Shown: positions 9,981-18,933, counted from the first letter of the stretch. The stretch is 64,000 nucleotides of DNA from Planctomycetota bacterium (GCA_023954375.1 JAMLIC010000005.1:1-64000); one strand, 5' to 3'. Numbers and translations are program-made. The notes: generated by a model not told the origin, from the sequence alone.

Positions 9981-11194
9981 CCGCACCCGAGAACGCCCTG
10001 CGCCTGCTCGAGCCGCCCCCCGAGGTCGAGGCCCTGCGCGCGCGGGTGCGCGCCTTCGTGGACGGGCGCGTGCTCCCGCGCGAGGCCGAGGTCGTGGCCG
10101 AGGACCGCGCGGGGCGCCGCGACGCCCTCCTCGCGCTCCAGGCCGAGGCCCGCGCCGAGGGCCTCTGGACCCCGCACCTGCCCCCGGCGCTCGGCGGCCT
10201 GGGGGTGGGCGCGCACGCCATGTGCCTCCTGTTCCGCGAGATGGGCCGCTCGCTCGTCGGCCCGCGCGTCTTCAACTGCGACGCGCCGGACCAGGGGAAC
10301 ATGGACCTGCTGCTGCACGCCGGGACGGAGGAGCAGCGGCGGCGCTGGCTCGCGCCGCTGGCGCGCGGCGAGGTCACGAGCGCCTTCTGCATGACCGAGC
10401 CGGCGCCCGGCGCCGGCGCCGACCCGGCCAACCTGCGCACGCGCGCGCGCCCGGACGGCGACGGCTGGGTCCTCGACGGGCGCAAGTGGTTCGCCACCGG
10501 CGCGGGCGAGGCGGCGGTGCTCCTCGTGCTCGCGCGCACGAGCGACGACCCGGCGCGGGCGGCCACGCTGTTCCTCGTCCCCCGCGACGCGCCCGGCGTC
10601 GTGCACGTGCGCGACGTGCCGACGATGGCCGAGCCGCTCCTCGCCCACCGAGAGGCGGAGCTGCGCCTCGAGGGCGTGCGCGTCGGGCCGGAGGGCGTGC
10701 TGGGCGAGGTCGGCGCCGGGCTGAAGCTGGCGCAGCGCCGGCTCGTCCCGGCGCGGCTGACGCACTGCATGCGCTGGCTGGGGCTGGCCGACCGCGCGCT
10801 CTCTCTCTGCCGCGAGCACGTGCGCGCCCGCGTGAGCTTCGGGCGGCCGCTCGCCGAGCACCAGCTCGTACAGGAGATGCTCTGGCGCGGCGCCGCGGCG
10901 ATCCACGCCGGCAACCTGATGACCGTGCACGCGGCCGTCCTGCTCGAGCGCGGCCTCGTGAGGGAGGCCCGGCCGTACTCGTCCCTGGCCAAGGTCCACG
11001 TGGCGCGGGCGCTGTGCCAGGTGCTCGACGACGCGATCCAGATGCACGGCGCGCGGGGCTACAGCGACGACCTCCCGTTCGCCGGCTGGTACCGCTTCGC
11101 CCGGGCGGCGCGGATCGCCGACGGCCCCGACGAGGTCCACGTGGGGGTGGTCGCGCGCGACGTCCTCGACGGCCGGCTCGAGCTGCTGGTGTGA
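9977..11194 (+). CDS. Acyl-CoA dehydrogenase (LvaC / ACAD10-11-like)
   Basis: A 405-residue acyl-CoA dehydrogenase-fold flavoprotein. Seen: FCMTEPAPGAGADP (FAD-binding middle domain), WVLDGRKWFATGA, the adenine-contact region ARVSFGRPLAEHQLVQEM, and the C-terminal signature RIADGPDEVHVGVVAR characteristic of the ACAD10/11 branch. The short-chain YEGT motif is absent. Together with the phosphotransferase and DUF6285 genes it probably removes phosphate from 4-phosphoacyl-CoA to give an enoyl-CoA, which a crotonase could hydrate. Start GTG 9977 overlaps the upstream stop by 4 bases. Confidence 0.88.
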   Translation: MTAPENALRLLEPPPEVEALRARVRAFVDGRVLPREAEVVAEDRAGRRDALLALQAEARAEGLWTPHLPPALGGLGVGAHAMCLLFREMGRSLVGPRVFNCDAPDQGNMDLLLHAGTEEQRRRWLAPLARGEVTSAFCMTEPAPGAGADPANLRTRARPDGDGWVLDGRKWFATGAGEAAVLLVLARTSDDPARAATLFLVPRDAPGVVHVRDVPTMAEPLLAHREAELRLEGVRVGPEGVLGEVGAGLKLAQRRLVPARLTHCMRWLGLADRALSLCREHVRARVSFGRPLAEHQLVQEMLWRGAAAIHAGNLMTVHAAVLLERGLVREARPYSSLAKVHVARALCQVLDDAIQMHGARGYSDDLPFAGWYRFARAARIADGPDEVHVGVVARDVLDGRLELLV

Positions 11195-11222
11195 GCCGGC
11201 GCGGCCTGCCAGGCTGGGGCTG

Positions 11223-13169
11223 ATGGGAGGACCGACGGAGCCGTCGCCCGAGGACGTGGCCTTCGCGCGGGTGTGCCTGGCGCACCGGCGCGTCACGCGG
11301 GCGCAGGTGGAGGAGTGCCTCGCGGAGCGGCGGCGCCGCGCGGCGGCCGGCGAGGCCGTGACGCTGGCGCAGGTGATGATCGGCCGGGGGCTGGTCACCG
11401 CGGCGCAGTACGCGCGCGTGCTCGAGCAGCTGCGCGCGGCGCCGCCCGCCGACCTCGACGGCGTCGACCTGCCCGACCTCCCGGGGGGGCCGGTCTCGCC
11501 GGGCGAGCTGGCCGCGCGCGCGCCGCGGGTCACCACGAGCGGGCGCTACGACCCGGCGGCGGTCACGGAGGGGGTCGAGCGCACCGTGGTCATGGACCCG
11601 AGCGCGGTCCTCGCCCCGCCCGCCGAGCCCGCGCCCGGGTCCGCCGAGCTGACCGTGGCCATGGACTCGCGCCGGGTCCTGGCCCTGCCGCCGCCCGCGG
11701 CCGAGGCCGACTACGAGGTCGTCGAGGACGAGCTCGACGGGCCGCGCGTCGACGCGGCCCTGCGCCGCGCGCTGGGCGTCCCCGAGGGCGCGCGGGAGTT
11801 CACCTTCGGCAGCTACCACGTGCTGGGGCTGCTGGCGGCCGGCGGCATGGGCGCCGTCTACCGGGCGCGCTCGACCGAGACCGGCCGCCTCCTGGCCCTC
11901 AAGGCGCTGCTCAAGGCGGACGAGGCCACCGACGACCAGCTGCGCCGGTTCGTGCAGGAGGCGCACAGCGCCATGGCGCTCGTGCACCCGGGGATCATCA
12001 CGATCCACGACATCGGCGTGCTCGAGAGCGTCGCCTACTTCGCCATGGAGCTCGTCGAGGGCGACGACCTCCAGGCGCACATCGTGCGCGGGACGTTCGA
12101 CCGACCGGCGCTGATCGAGCTGGTGGCGAAGGTCGCCGACGCCGTCCATCACGCCAACGAGGCGGGGATCATCCACCGCGACCTCAAGCCGGCGAACGTG
12201 ATCGTGCGCGCCAGCGACCAGGCGCCGATCCTCACGGACTTCGGCCTGGCGGCGACCCTGCACGGGCCGGGCGTCCGGAGCACGCCGGGGAGCGTGATCG
12301 GCACGCCGCTGTTCCTGGCGCCCGAGCAGGTGCGCGGCGAGGCGGTCGACGCGCGGTGCGACGTCTACGCGCTCGGCGTCATGCTCTACATGTCGCTCAC
12401 GGGCGGGCACGCGCCGCTCGTGGCGCGCGACCGGCAGGCCCTCTACGAGAAGATCCTCCGCGACGCGCCGCCGCCGCCCAGCCGCTTCGACCCGCGGATC
12501 GAGCCCGCGCTCGACGCGCTCTGCCTGCGGGCCCTGGCGAAGGACCCCGCCGCCCGCTTCCAGACCGCCGCGGACCTGGCGGCCGCCCTGCGCGCCGTCA
12601 CCCGCGGGGAGGCGCCGCCCGCGCCTGCGCCGCCGCGTCCGGCCCGGGCGGCGCCCGGGGCGCCGCCGCCGGCCGCGCCGTCGACGCCGGCCTCACCGCG
12701 CCCGGCCGCGCCGGCGCCGTCGGGCGGCGCCGCCGGGCTGCTCCTGCTGGCCGCGCTGGCGGCCCTCGCCGTCCTGGTGGTCGGGCTCGCCGTCGTCGTG
12801 GGCGCTCGTCCGCGTCGGCGCGCCCTGACCTGGCCGATCAGCGCCGCGCGCCCACCGGCTGCTGCGGCGCGGGCCGCGGCGCCGGCTCGCGCGGCGGCTC
12901 GCGGCGGGGGCCCCGCTCGCGGCGGCGCTGCACGGCGAGCACGACCCCGTAGAGGAGCGCGACCAGGACCACGCCGGCCGCCAGGCCGGCCGCGAACGGC
13001 GCGGCCAGGGTCAAGAAGGAGAGCTCGTCGCGCGTGGCGCGCGCCGCGCCCCCGGCGGCGGCGTAGCCGAGCGCCTCGACCTCGGGCGCGAGCACGGCGA
13101 GCTCCCCGCGCCGCGTGGCGAGGGCCTCGAGCAGCCCGTCGACGACCGCGCGGGTGCCGTGGCGCATGA
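11223..13169 (+). CDS. Ser/Thr protein kinase with degenerate or frameshifted C-terminus
   Basis: A membrane Hanks-type kinase. Residues 1-190 are an unrecognised N-terminal region with two similar motifs (RTVVMDPSAVLAPP, LTVAMDSRRVLALP). The kinase domain spans about 197-465, with AAGGMGAVYRA, LALKALLKA, HRDLKPANVIV, LTDFGLAA and GTPLFLAPEQ. A Pro/Ala linker leads to a membrane helix at about 506-526. As written the frame continues to 13169, but the last 110 or so residues are Arg/Ala-rich and lie antisense to the convergent lipoprotein gene. A one-base shift near 12795-12805 would end the protein at TGA 12826-12828, just before that gene. The natural end is therefore probably 12828. Confidence 0.8.
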   Translation: MGGPTEPSPEDVAFARVCLAHRRVTRAQVEECLAERRRRAAAGEAVTLAQVMIGRGLVTAAQYARVLEQLRAAPPADLDGVDLPDLPGGPVSPGELAARAPRVTTSGRYDPAAVTEGVERTVVMDPSAVLAPPAEPAPGSAELTVAMDSRRVLALPPPAAEADYEVVEDELDGPRVDAALRRALGVPEGAREFTFGSYHVLGLLAAGGMGAVYRARSTETGRLLALKALLKADEATDDQLRRFVQEAHSAMALVHPGIITIHDIGVLESVAYFAMELVEGDDLQAHIVRGTFDRPALIELVAKVADAVHHANEAGIIHRDLKPANVIVRASDQAPILTDFGLAATLHGPGVRSTPGSVIGTPLFLAPEQVRGEAVDARCDVYALGVMLYMSLTGGHAPLVARDRQALYEKILRDAPPPPSRFDPRIEPALDALCLRALAKDPAARFQTAADLAAALRAVTRGEAPPAPAPPRPARAAPGAPPPAAPSTPASPRPAAPAPSGGAAGLLLLAALAALAVLVVGLAVVVGARPRRRALTWPISAARPPAAAARAAAPARAAARGGGPARGGAARRARPRRGARPGPRRPPGRPRTARPGSRRRARRAWRAPRPRRRRSRAPRPRARARRAPRAAWRGPRAARRRPRGCRGA

Positions 13170-13698
13170 GCTCGGGGCCCACGTCCGTGACCACCGTGTG
13201 GTGGCCGGCGGCCGCCGCCTCGAGCTCGCGCGTGGCGCCCGCGACGAGCCCCTCGGCGAGCTCGCGCGACAGCGCGGCCACGACGGCCGCGGTGTGGGGC
13301 TCCCCGAGCGCCTGGATCGTCCCGCGCGCAGCGCCGCGGCCGCTGGCCGTGGCGAGGGCCTCGAAGTCGGCCTCGGCGGCGGCCATCGCCTCGATCACCT
13401 GCTCCGAGACGGCGCGCGCGCCCTCCTCGACCTGCGTGAACGCCGCGCCGGCGACGTCGCGGCCCATGGCCCCGAGCTGCTCCTGAACGGCCACCTCGGC
13501 CAGCCCGTCGAGCATGCCCTGCACGGCCCCGACGCTGACGTCGTGGGCGACCCTCTGCAGCTGCTCGCGCTGCGCCGCCTCCTCGAGCTCCGAGAGCGTC
13601 CCCGCGGTCACCCCCTCGGCCGGCTTCTCGGCCACGGCGGTGCAGGCGGCGAGCGGCAGGGACAGGACCAGGACCCACGCGACCGGGCGGGGGGACAT
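12838..13698 (-). CDS. Predicted lipoprotein with C-terminal membrane segment
   Basis: A 286-residue protein of unknown function. It starts with a lipoprotein signal (VLVLSLPLAAC, Cys about residue 19). The middle is Ala/Glu-rich and helical, with recurring patterns (GAVQGMLDGLAEVAVQEQ, GAARGTIQALG, GTRAVVDGLLEAL) that look like an amphipathic internal repeat. Near the C-terminus is a membrane helix (LAAGVVLVALLYGVVLAV) followed by a basic, Pro-rich tail. I chose ATG 13698 because GGAGG lies upstream at the right distance; a GTG at 13710 would include that site. It is convergent with the kinase gene, whose frame overlaps it. I know no close family. Confidence 0.65.
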   Translation of the reverse strand: MSPRPVAWVLVLSLPLAACTAVAEKPAEGVTAGTLSELEEAAQREQLQRVAHDVSVGAVQGMLDGLAEVAVQEQLGAMGRDVAGAAFTQVEEGARAVSEQVIEAMAAAEADFEALATASGRGAARGTIQALGEPHTAAVVAALSRELAEGLVAGATRELEAAAAGHHTVVTDVGPELMRHGTRAVVDGLLEALATRRGELAVLAPEVEALGYAAAGGAARATRDELSFLTLAAPFAAGLAAGVVLVALLYGVVLAVQRRRERGPRREPPREPAPRPAPQQPVGARR

Positions 13699-13777
13699 GG
13701 GCGCCTCCACCCTGCCAGGCGCAACCCCGGTGCCCGCCGGAGGGCGCGGCGCGCCGGGGCGCGGCGCGCCACCGGCG

Positions 13778-14668
13778 TCACACCCGCGGCACCCCGCGCG
13801 CCGCGAGGACGCCCTCCACCCGGGCGCGCACGTCCGGCGTGGGGGTGGCGAGCGGCCAGCCGTCGAGCGCCGAGCCGCGGAGGAGCCCCGGCCGCAGGAC
13901 GAGGCGGACCCGGTCCGGCCCGTCGTCGCGCCAGCCGACCACGTCGTCCCACGCGAGCCAGACGCGGCCGGCGATCAGGTCGACGCCGTCGGGGCGGAGG
14001 ACGACGCGCGAGCGCGGGAGCCCGCTCCAGAGGAGCGGCAGGAACAGCAGGCCGACGCAGCTCGCCGCCGCTACCAGCGCGAGGAGGCCGAACCAGACCA
14101 GCTCGCCGGCGCGGGCCCCGCCGCTCGGGCGGGCCGTGCGGACGACGAGGAGCGGCGCGGCACGGGGCGGCGAGGCGCGCCGGCGCCGCAGGAGGCCGCG
14201 CTCGGCGCGCGGGACGCCGGCGGCCGCCAGCGCGTCGACGAGCGCGGCCCGCGCCTCGCCGGGCGGGGCGGGGACGGCGAAGCGGCGGATCGAGCGCCCA
14301 TCCGGGGCGACCCGCAGGCGCACGCAGTCGGAGGCGCGGTCGTCGAAGGTCACGACGCCCGCGAGGCGCACGACGCGCACGGCCGCGCCCGACCGGACGA
14401 CGACCCGGTCGGGGAACACCTCGGCGGCGCCGGTGCGCGCGCTGGCCCAGGCGTGCGCCAGGAGCAGCAGGCCCGCGCCGCCCCCGAGGAGGGCCAGCCC
14501 GGCCACCTCCTCCGGGACGACGCCCGCGACACCCGGGGCCAGGGCGCGGGCGGCGGCGCCGCTCGCGCCGAGCGGGAGGAGCAGCCACACGTTCCACGGC
14601 AGCTCGAGCCAGCCGAGCGGACGGCCATGGAGGAGGGCCATGGGCGGCGGGACGGCGCGCTCGCTCAT
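13778..14668 (-). CDS. Membrane protein, paralogue of its upstream neighbour
   Basis: A 296-residue protein with two pairs of hydrophobic segments (residues about 20-80 and 190-225) separated by soluble parts. It shares its layout with the adjacent upstream gene. Common elements are the N-terminus (MSERAVPPP versus MSRAVPQP), VVTFDDRASDCVRLR versus VQSFDDRRGDVVRLR, AWDDVVGWRDDG versus TWDDVVGWRPRAG, LRLVLRPGL-type strands, and the C-terminal ARGVPR. The repeated WDDVVGW pattern resembles bacterial PH-like membrane-associated domains, but I would not assign a family. Start ATG 14668 overlaps the upstream stop (ATGA). Confidence 0.7.
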   Translation of the reverse strand: MSERAVPPPMALLHGRPLGWLELPWNVWLLLPLGASGAAARALAPGVAGVVPEEVAGLALLGGGAGLLLLAHAWASARTGAAEVFPDRVVVRSGAAVRVVRLAGVVTFDDRASDCVRLRVAPDGRSIRRFAVPAPPGEARAALVDALAAAGVPRAERGLLRRRRASPPRAAPLLVVRTARPSGGARAGELVWFGLLALVAAASCVGLLFLPLLWSGLPRSRVVLRPDGVDLIAGRVWLAWDDVVGWRDDGPDRVRLVLRPGLLRGSALDGWPLATPTPDVRARVEGVLAARGVPRV

Positions 14669-15594
14669 AGGCGCGGGACCCCCCGCGCGGCGAGGAGCGC
14701 CTCGACCTCGGCGCGCTCGTCCGGGGTGGAGGGGGCGAGGGTGGGCTCGCCGAGCGCGTCGCGCGGGAGCCCCGGGCGGAGGACGAGCCGGAGGGTGCCC
14801 GCGCGGGGGCGCCAGCCCACGACGTCGTCCCAGGTGAGCTCGGCGGACTTCTCCTCGATGAAGTGGAAGGCGAGGCTCCGGTCATGGAGGTCGACCGTCC
14901 GCAGGAACCGGCCGCCGCTCCTCGCGATGGTCGACGGGGCGAGGAGCACGAGGGCGAGCAACCAGACGCCCCAACCCCAGCTGACGACCACGACCAGCAA
15001 GAGGAGGCCGGCGCCGGCGATCACCCCGGCAGCCGCCAGGCGGCGGAGCACGGCCCCGCGCCCGGCGACGGTCACCCGGAGCGTGTCGCCATCCGGCGGC
15101 GTCCGCGGGCGCGGCGCGGCGTCCTCCCCCTCCGCGCGCGGGACGCCGAGGGCGGCCAGGGCGTCGAGCAGGCCGCCGCGGCCCTCCTCGTCGTGGGTCG
15201 GGACGTCGACCTCCCGCGCGTCGCGCTCCTCGCGCCAGCGGCGCAGGCGCACGACGTCGCCCCGGCGGTCGTCGAACGACTGCACCTCGGGCAGGAGCAC
15301 CGTCCGCAGGGCGACATCCTTCGCGAGCAGCAGGCGGTCGGCGAAGAGCTCCACCCGCCCGGCGCGTCGCCGGGCCCATCGGTGGGCGGCCACGAGGCCG
15401 GCGGCGAGGAGCGCCGCGTAGAGGAGCATCACCTGCCCGCCGGCGAGCGTCGCCCACGGCGCCCAGGGCTCGACGAGCCCGGGCGCGACGAGCAGGAGGA
15501 CGAAGAGCCCCCCCGGGTTGCCCCCGCGCGCGAGCCACGCCACCCAGCGCGGCGCGCGCATGACGGCGAGCGGCTGCGGGACGGCGCGGCTCAC
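14665..15594 (-). CDS. Membrane protein, paralogue of its downstream neighbour
   Basis: A 309-residue integral membrane protein, first of a tandem pair. Hydrophobic segments lie at about residues 28-80 and 205-250, with soluble segments carrying VQSFDDRRGDVVRLR and LTWDDVVGW. I chose GTG 15594 because MSRAVPQPL aligns with the start of the second copy; the open frame reaches back to 15741, but that extension is Arg-rich and has no counterpart. The pair is joined by a 4-base ATGA overlap and probably arose by tandem duplication. Function unknown; a membrane-bound PH-like sensor or scaffold is one possibility. Confidence 0.7.
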   Translation of the reverse strand: MSRAVPQPLAVMRAPRWVAWLARGGNPGGLFVLLLVAPGLVEPWAPWATLAGGQVMLLYAALLAAGLVAAHRWARRRAGRVELFADRLLLAKDVALRTVLLPEVQSFDDRRGDVVRLRRWREERDAREVDVPTHDEEGRGGLLDALAALGVPRAEGEDAAPRPRTPPDGDTLRVTVAGRGAVLRRLAAAGVIAGAGLLLLVVVVSWGWGVWLLALVLLAPSTIARSGGRFLRTVDLHDRSLAFHFIEEKSAELTWDDVVGWRPRAGTLRLVLRPGLPRDALGEPTLAPSTPDERAEVEALLAARGVPRL

Positions 15595-15788
15595 GCGAGC
15601 ACGGTAGCCGTCGGCGCGAGCACGGACCAGGGCGCGTTCGGCGCTCGGGCGCGCCGGCGACCGGCCCGACAGGCTTGACCACGCGCGCCCCGCCCGCGCG
15701 CGGCGTGCGTGCGGCCCAGGGCAGGCGTGAAGGACACCCATCGCCGCGCGCGGGCGGGGCGCGCGTGACCGGCGCTTTCAACAGTTAC
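15595..15788. other. Intergenic stretch, nothing recognised
   Basis: About 190 bases between two minus-strand genes. I see no gene or strong hairpin. A weak inverted repeat CAACAG (15779-15784) / CTGTTG (15795-15800) straddles the end of the GreA gene. Confidence 0.4.
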
Positions 15789-18125
15789 TTAGTGCTGTTG
15801 TTGCAGCACCGCCCGCTCGATCGTCTTCACCCGGTAGTGCGCGCGCGAGCCGTCGGGCAGGCGCACGGTGGCCTGCTCGCCGGGGGCCTTGCCGAGGATC
15901 CCCTGCGCCACGGGCGACAGGTGGCTGACGATCGTCGGGTCCTCGTCGTCGAGGTCCCAGGGGCCGAGGATCGTGAAGGTCACGTCGCGGCCGGTGTCGA
16001 GGTGGTCGGCCACGACCCGCGTGCCGACGCGCACCTCGTCGGTCTCGACCTGCGCCGGGTCGATCACGACCGCGCGCTCCAGGTCCTGCTGGATGCGCTT
16101 CACCTGGTCGGCCAGGCGCTGCTGGCGCTCGCGCGCCGCGTCGAGCTCGGCGTTCTCCGAGATGTCGCCGAACTCCAGCGCCTTGCCGATCTCGATCGTG
16201 ATCTGCGGCATGTCCACCTCGAGCAGCTTGTGCAGCTCCTGCTCCCGGCGCCGCTTGCCCTCGGCGGTCGTGTAGACGGTGAACGTCTGCTCCTGCTCCT
16301 CGGGGCGCGGCGCGGCCACGACCGTCGCCAGGAGCTCCGGGAAGCGGTGGACGACGAAGTTCTCCGTGGCCCGGATCACCGTCGGGGTCACCGACGGGCT
16401 CTGGCGGACGAGCTGCAGGATGCGGCGCACGTCGTCCTCGGTGCCGTTCTCGATCACGTTGCCGATCGCCCGCTGCCCCTTGTCGTTCAGGATCGCCCGC
16501 AGGCCGTCGAGCGTGGCCTTGAGCGCGGCCTTCTCCTGCTTGTCGCTCGTGGCGCGCAGGTCCAGCGTCAGCGCGTCGAGGAGCTGGATGACCTTGGCGA
16601 GGAACTCCGCCTGCGTCCGCTCGCCGAGGATGTCGCCCCGGTTGTGCAGGTGCAGGCGGGCGAGCGCCGCGTAGGCGTCGGGGTAGTCGGTCGGCTTGAT
16701 GAAGATCTTCTTCGAGGCCTCGATGACCGCCTCCTCGCGCCCCAGCCGCTTGAGCCCGACGACGGCCTCGTCCCACGTGTGCGGGGCGGGGTCGAGGAGC
16801 ACGGCGACGAGGGTCTCGGCCGCCGCGGCGCGCTCCTGCACGAGCGAGGAGAGCTCGACCGTCCGGCGGCGGTAGTCGGCGATCACCATGCCCTTGAGCA
16901 CCGGCGGGAGGGCCTTGCCCTCGAGGCCCTCGAGCGCCTCGCGCACGGCCGGGCTCGCGCCCGGGTCGGCGACCTCGCCCGTGTCCGGGTCGAGCCTCGG
17001 CGGCGTGCTCGGCGCGGTGTCGGGGACCGCCTGCGGCCAGCGCTGGGCGATCTCGTCGCGCAGGAGCGTCAGCTCGAGGCGGCAGGCGCGCTGCTCCGAC
17101 GTGCCCGTCTTGCCGTGGTTCTTCTTCAGGCTCTCGAGCACCTCCGCGAGCCAGGGCGGCGCCTCGCCCGTGCGCCCGTCGCGCCAGAGCTCCATGAGCT
17201 CGCGCCGCGCCGTCTCCAGCAGCTCGGCGAAGCCGCGCAGCCGCTTGAGCGCCTGCGTGACCTCCTCGTCGCGCGAGAGCGGGGCCTCGCGCATCGAGAT
17301 GATCGAGCGCGGGGCGGGGCCGATCTCGAGGCGCGGGTCGTCCTTGGCCGCCTTCTTGGCGCGGCCCCAGAACTTCGTCCAGGCGCCCTTGTCGAGGATG
17401 TCGGTGAGCTTCTCGCGCAGGTCGCGCGCCTGCAGCTTGCCGCCCGACGACTCGAGCGCCGACTTGAGCAGCTTGAGCGGGTCCTCCTCGGCGAGGCGCC
17501 GCACGCGGTCCTTGTCGGTCCAGAGCATGACGTCGAGGTCGTCGGGCGAGCGGCGCTGGAGCGCGCTCATGGCCATGCCCGCCTCCATTCGGGCGCCGCG
17601 GTTGCGCGCGAAGTCGATCACGAACTCGCCCGCCTCCGGGTAGCACTCGACGACCTTGCCCACGCCCCAGCCGCGCGCGTGGAAGACGAAGTCGCCCACC
17701 TCGAAGCCGAAGACCTGGTCGAGCTGCTTGACGGCGTCCTGGAGCGAGCCGTCGCTGAGCAGGCCCGTCCGCGAGAGGACCACCTCGAAGCCGGGGCGGT
17801 CGCCGTAGCGCCGGCGGTAGAGCTCGACGAGCTCGTCGCGCACGCCCTTCATGCGCGCGGAGTAGAGGACGGCGCGGCGCATGACCTCGAGCAGGTCGGC
17901 GTCGCGGCCCTGCCCCTTGAGGTCGTCGCGCAGCAGGAGCAGCAGCTCCGCCGCCTTCTCCTTCTCGCCGCGGTCGGCCACCTCGCGCGCCGTGTCGAGG
18001 AACGGGTCGAGCGCGCCGACCGGGCCGGAGCCCTGCAGGTCGAGCCACATCTCCTCGACCTTCGCGATGTCGCGGGCGCGCGCGGCCCCTTGGATACGGT
18101 TGATCAGGTTCTGGTCGTAGCCCAT
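15789..18125 (-). CDS. greA: Long GreA-type transcription elongation factor with N-terminal extension
   Basis: A 778-residue protein whose last 150 or so residues are GreA. The coiled-coil tip region has ALEFGDISENAELDAARERQ (compare the DLSENAEY signature), followed by the FKBP-like domain with ILGPWDLDDEDPTIVSHLSPVAQGILGKAPGE. The preceding 620 or so residues are mostly helical. They contain a small-barrel-like segment at about 143-190 (FEVGDFVFHARGWGVGKVVECYPEAG) recalling CarD/Tudor modules. Chlamydial GreA has the same unusual plan at a similar size, while ordinary GreA has about 158 residues. It should rescue backtracked RNA polymerase by stimulating transcript cleavage; the extension may add polymerase or DNA contacts. 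ATG 18125 gives a plausible start. Confidence 0.88.
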   Translation of the reverse strand: MGYDQNLINRIQGAARARDIAKVEEMWLDLQGSGPVGALDPFLDTAREVADRGEKEKAAELLLLLRDDLKGQGRDADLLEVMRRAVLYSARMKGVRDELVELYRRRYGDRPGFEVVLSRTGLLSDGSLQDAVKQLDQVFGFEVGDFVFHARGWGVGKVVECYPEAGEFVIDFARNRGARMEAGMAMSALQRRSPDDLDVMLWTDKDRVRRLAEEDPLKLLKSALESSGGKLQARDLREKLTDILDKGAWTKFWGRAKKAAKDDPRLEIGPAPRSIISMREAPLSRDEEVTQALKRLRGFAELLETARRELMELWRDGRTGEAPPWLAEVLESLKKNHGKTGTSEQRACRLELTLLRDEIAQRWPQAVPDTAPSTPPRLDPDTGEVADPGASPAVREALEGLEGKALPPVLKGMVIADYRRRTVELSSLVQERAAAAETLVAVLLDPAPHTWDEAVVGLKRLGREEAVIEASKKIFIKPTDYPDAYAALARLHLHNRGDILGERTQAEFLAKVIQLLDALTLDLRATSDKQEKAALKATLDGLRAILNDKGQRAIGNVIENGTEDDVRRILQLVRQSPSVTPTVIRATENFVVHRFPELLATVVAAPRPEEQEQTFTVYTTAEGKRRREQELHKLLEVDMPQITIEIGKALEFGDISENAELDAARERQQRLADQVKRIQQDLERAVVIDPAQVETDEVRVGTRVVADHLDTGRDVTFTILGPWDLDDEDPTIVSHLSPVAQGILGKAPGEQATVRLPDGSRAHYRVKTIERAVLQQQH

Positions 18126-18146
18126 GGTCTCCTCGATGGCTCGCCT

Positions 18147-18905
18147 TCAGCGTCCGGGGGGGTCGCCCCGTCGCTCCGGCGGCAGGTCCACCCTGAGGAG
18201 GGCAGGGGCCCCGAAGCCATCGCGCAGGCGAGCGGCGAGCCGCTCTCCCGCCCGACGCACGGCCTCGGGGTCCTTGTCCTCCAGGGTGACAAGCACTCGG
18301 TACGGCGCTCCCTCGTCGAAGCGAGGATAACTGCCGATCTGGATGGAGGGAAATTCCGTCTGGTGGGCGCGCAGATGCGGGGCGAGCTCGCCCTCGTCGG
18401 CGTCGAGCTCCAGGCGGCCCGCGACGAAGGGCTCGCGGCGCCAGGTCGCCTTCCAGCCGTCGAACAGGCGCCGCAGCGCCCCCGGGTCGCCCGGGAACGC
18501 GTGGACCGGGCCCACACGGATGATGGGGAGGAAGAAGGCGTCGGGGCGGATCAGCTCCGCGCCGCGCGGGAGGTCGGCCATGGCCAGGACGTCGTCGTTG
18601 GCGCGGCCGCCGTAGTAGGCCTGGATGTCGCGCTCGAGCTGCGGGTCGCGCACGCGGTCGACCCCGAAGGCCTCGGCCAGGGCCGGGATCGTCACGTCGT
18701 CGTGGGTCGGGCCGACGCCGCCGGTGGTGAGCACCGCCTCGGCGCGGGCGCGGGCGACGGCCAGCGCGTCGACGATCGCCGGCACCTCGTCGGGCACCAC
18801 GAGGACGAGGCGCAGCGGCACCCCGAGCGCACGCAGCTCCTGCGCCAGGTAGTGGACGTTCTGGTCGCGGACCTTCCCCGAGAGGAGCTCGTTGCCGATC
18901 GCCAC
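18147..18905 (-). CDS. CinA-type molybdopterin-binding (MoCF) domain protein
   Basis: A 252-residue protein with the CinA N-terminal/MoCF fold: AIGNELLSGKVRDQN at the start, LTTGGVGPTHDDVTIPALAEAFG, and PIIRVGPVHAFPGDP. The C-terminal nicotinamide-deamidase domain of full CinA is missing, as in many stand-alone COG1058 proteins. The only in-frame start is GTG 18905, which cuts into the first strand: codons just upstream still read SVAVV in frame but hold no start codon. The true start may therefore be non-canonical, or the 5' end altered by the neighbouring repeat-rich gene. It probably binds a nucleotide or pterin; the exact reaction is unknown. Confidence 0.8.
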   Translation of the reverse strand: MAIGNELLSGKVRDQNVHYLAQELRALGVPLRLVLVVPDEVPAIVDALAVARARAEAVLTTGGVGPTHDDVTIPALAEAFGVDRVRDPQLERDIQAYYGGRANDDVLAMADLPRGAELIRPDAFFLPIIRVGPVHAFPGDPGALRRLFDGWKATWRREPFVAGRLELDADEGELAPHLRAHQTEFPSIQIGSYPRFDEGAPYRVLVTLEDKDPEAVRRAGERLAARLRDGFGAPALLRVDLPPERRGDPPGR

Positions 18906-18933
18906 GACGGCGACCGACGCCGGCGCCGCAGGC

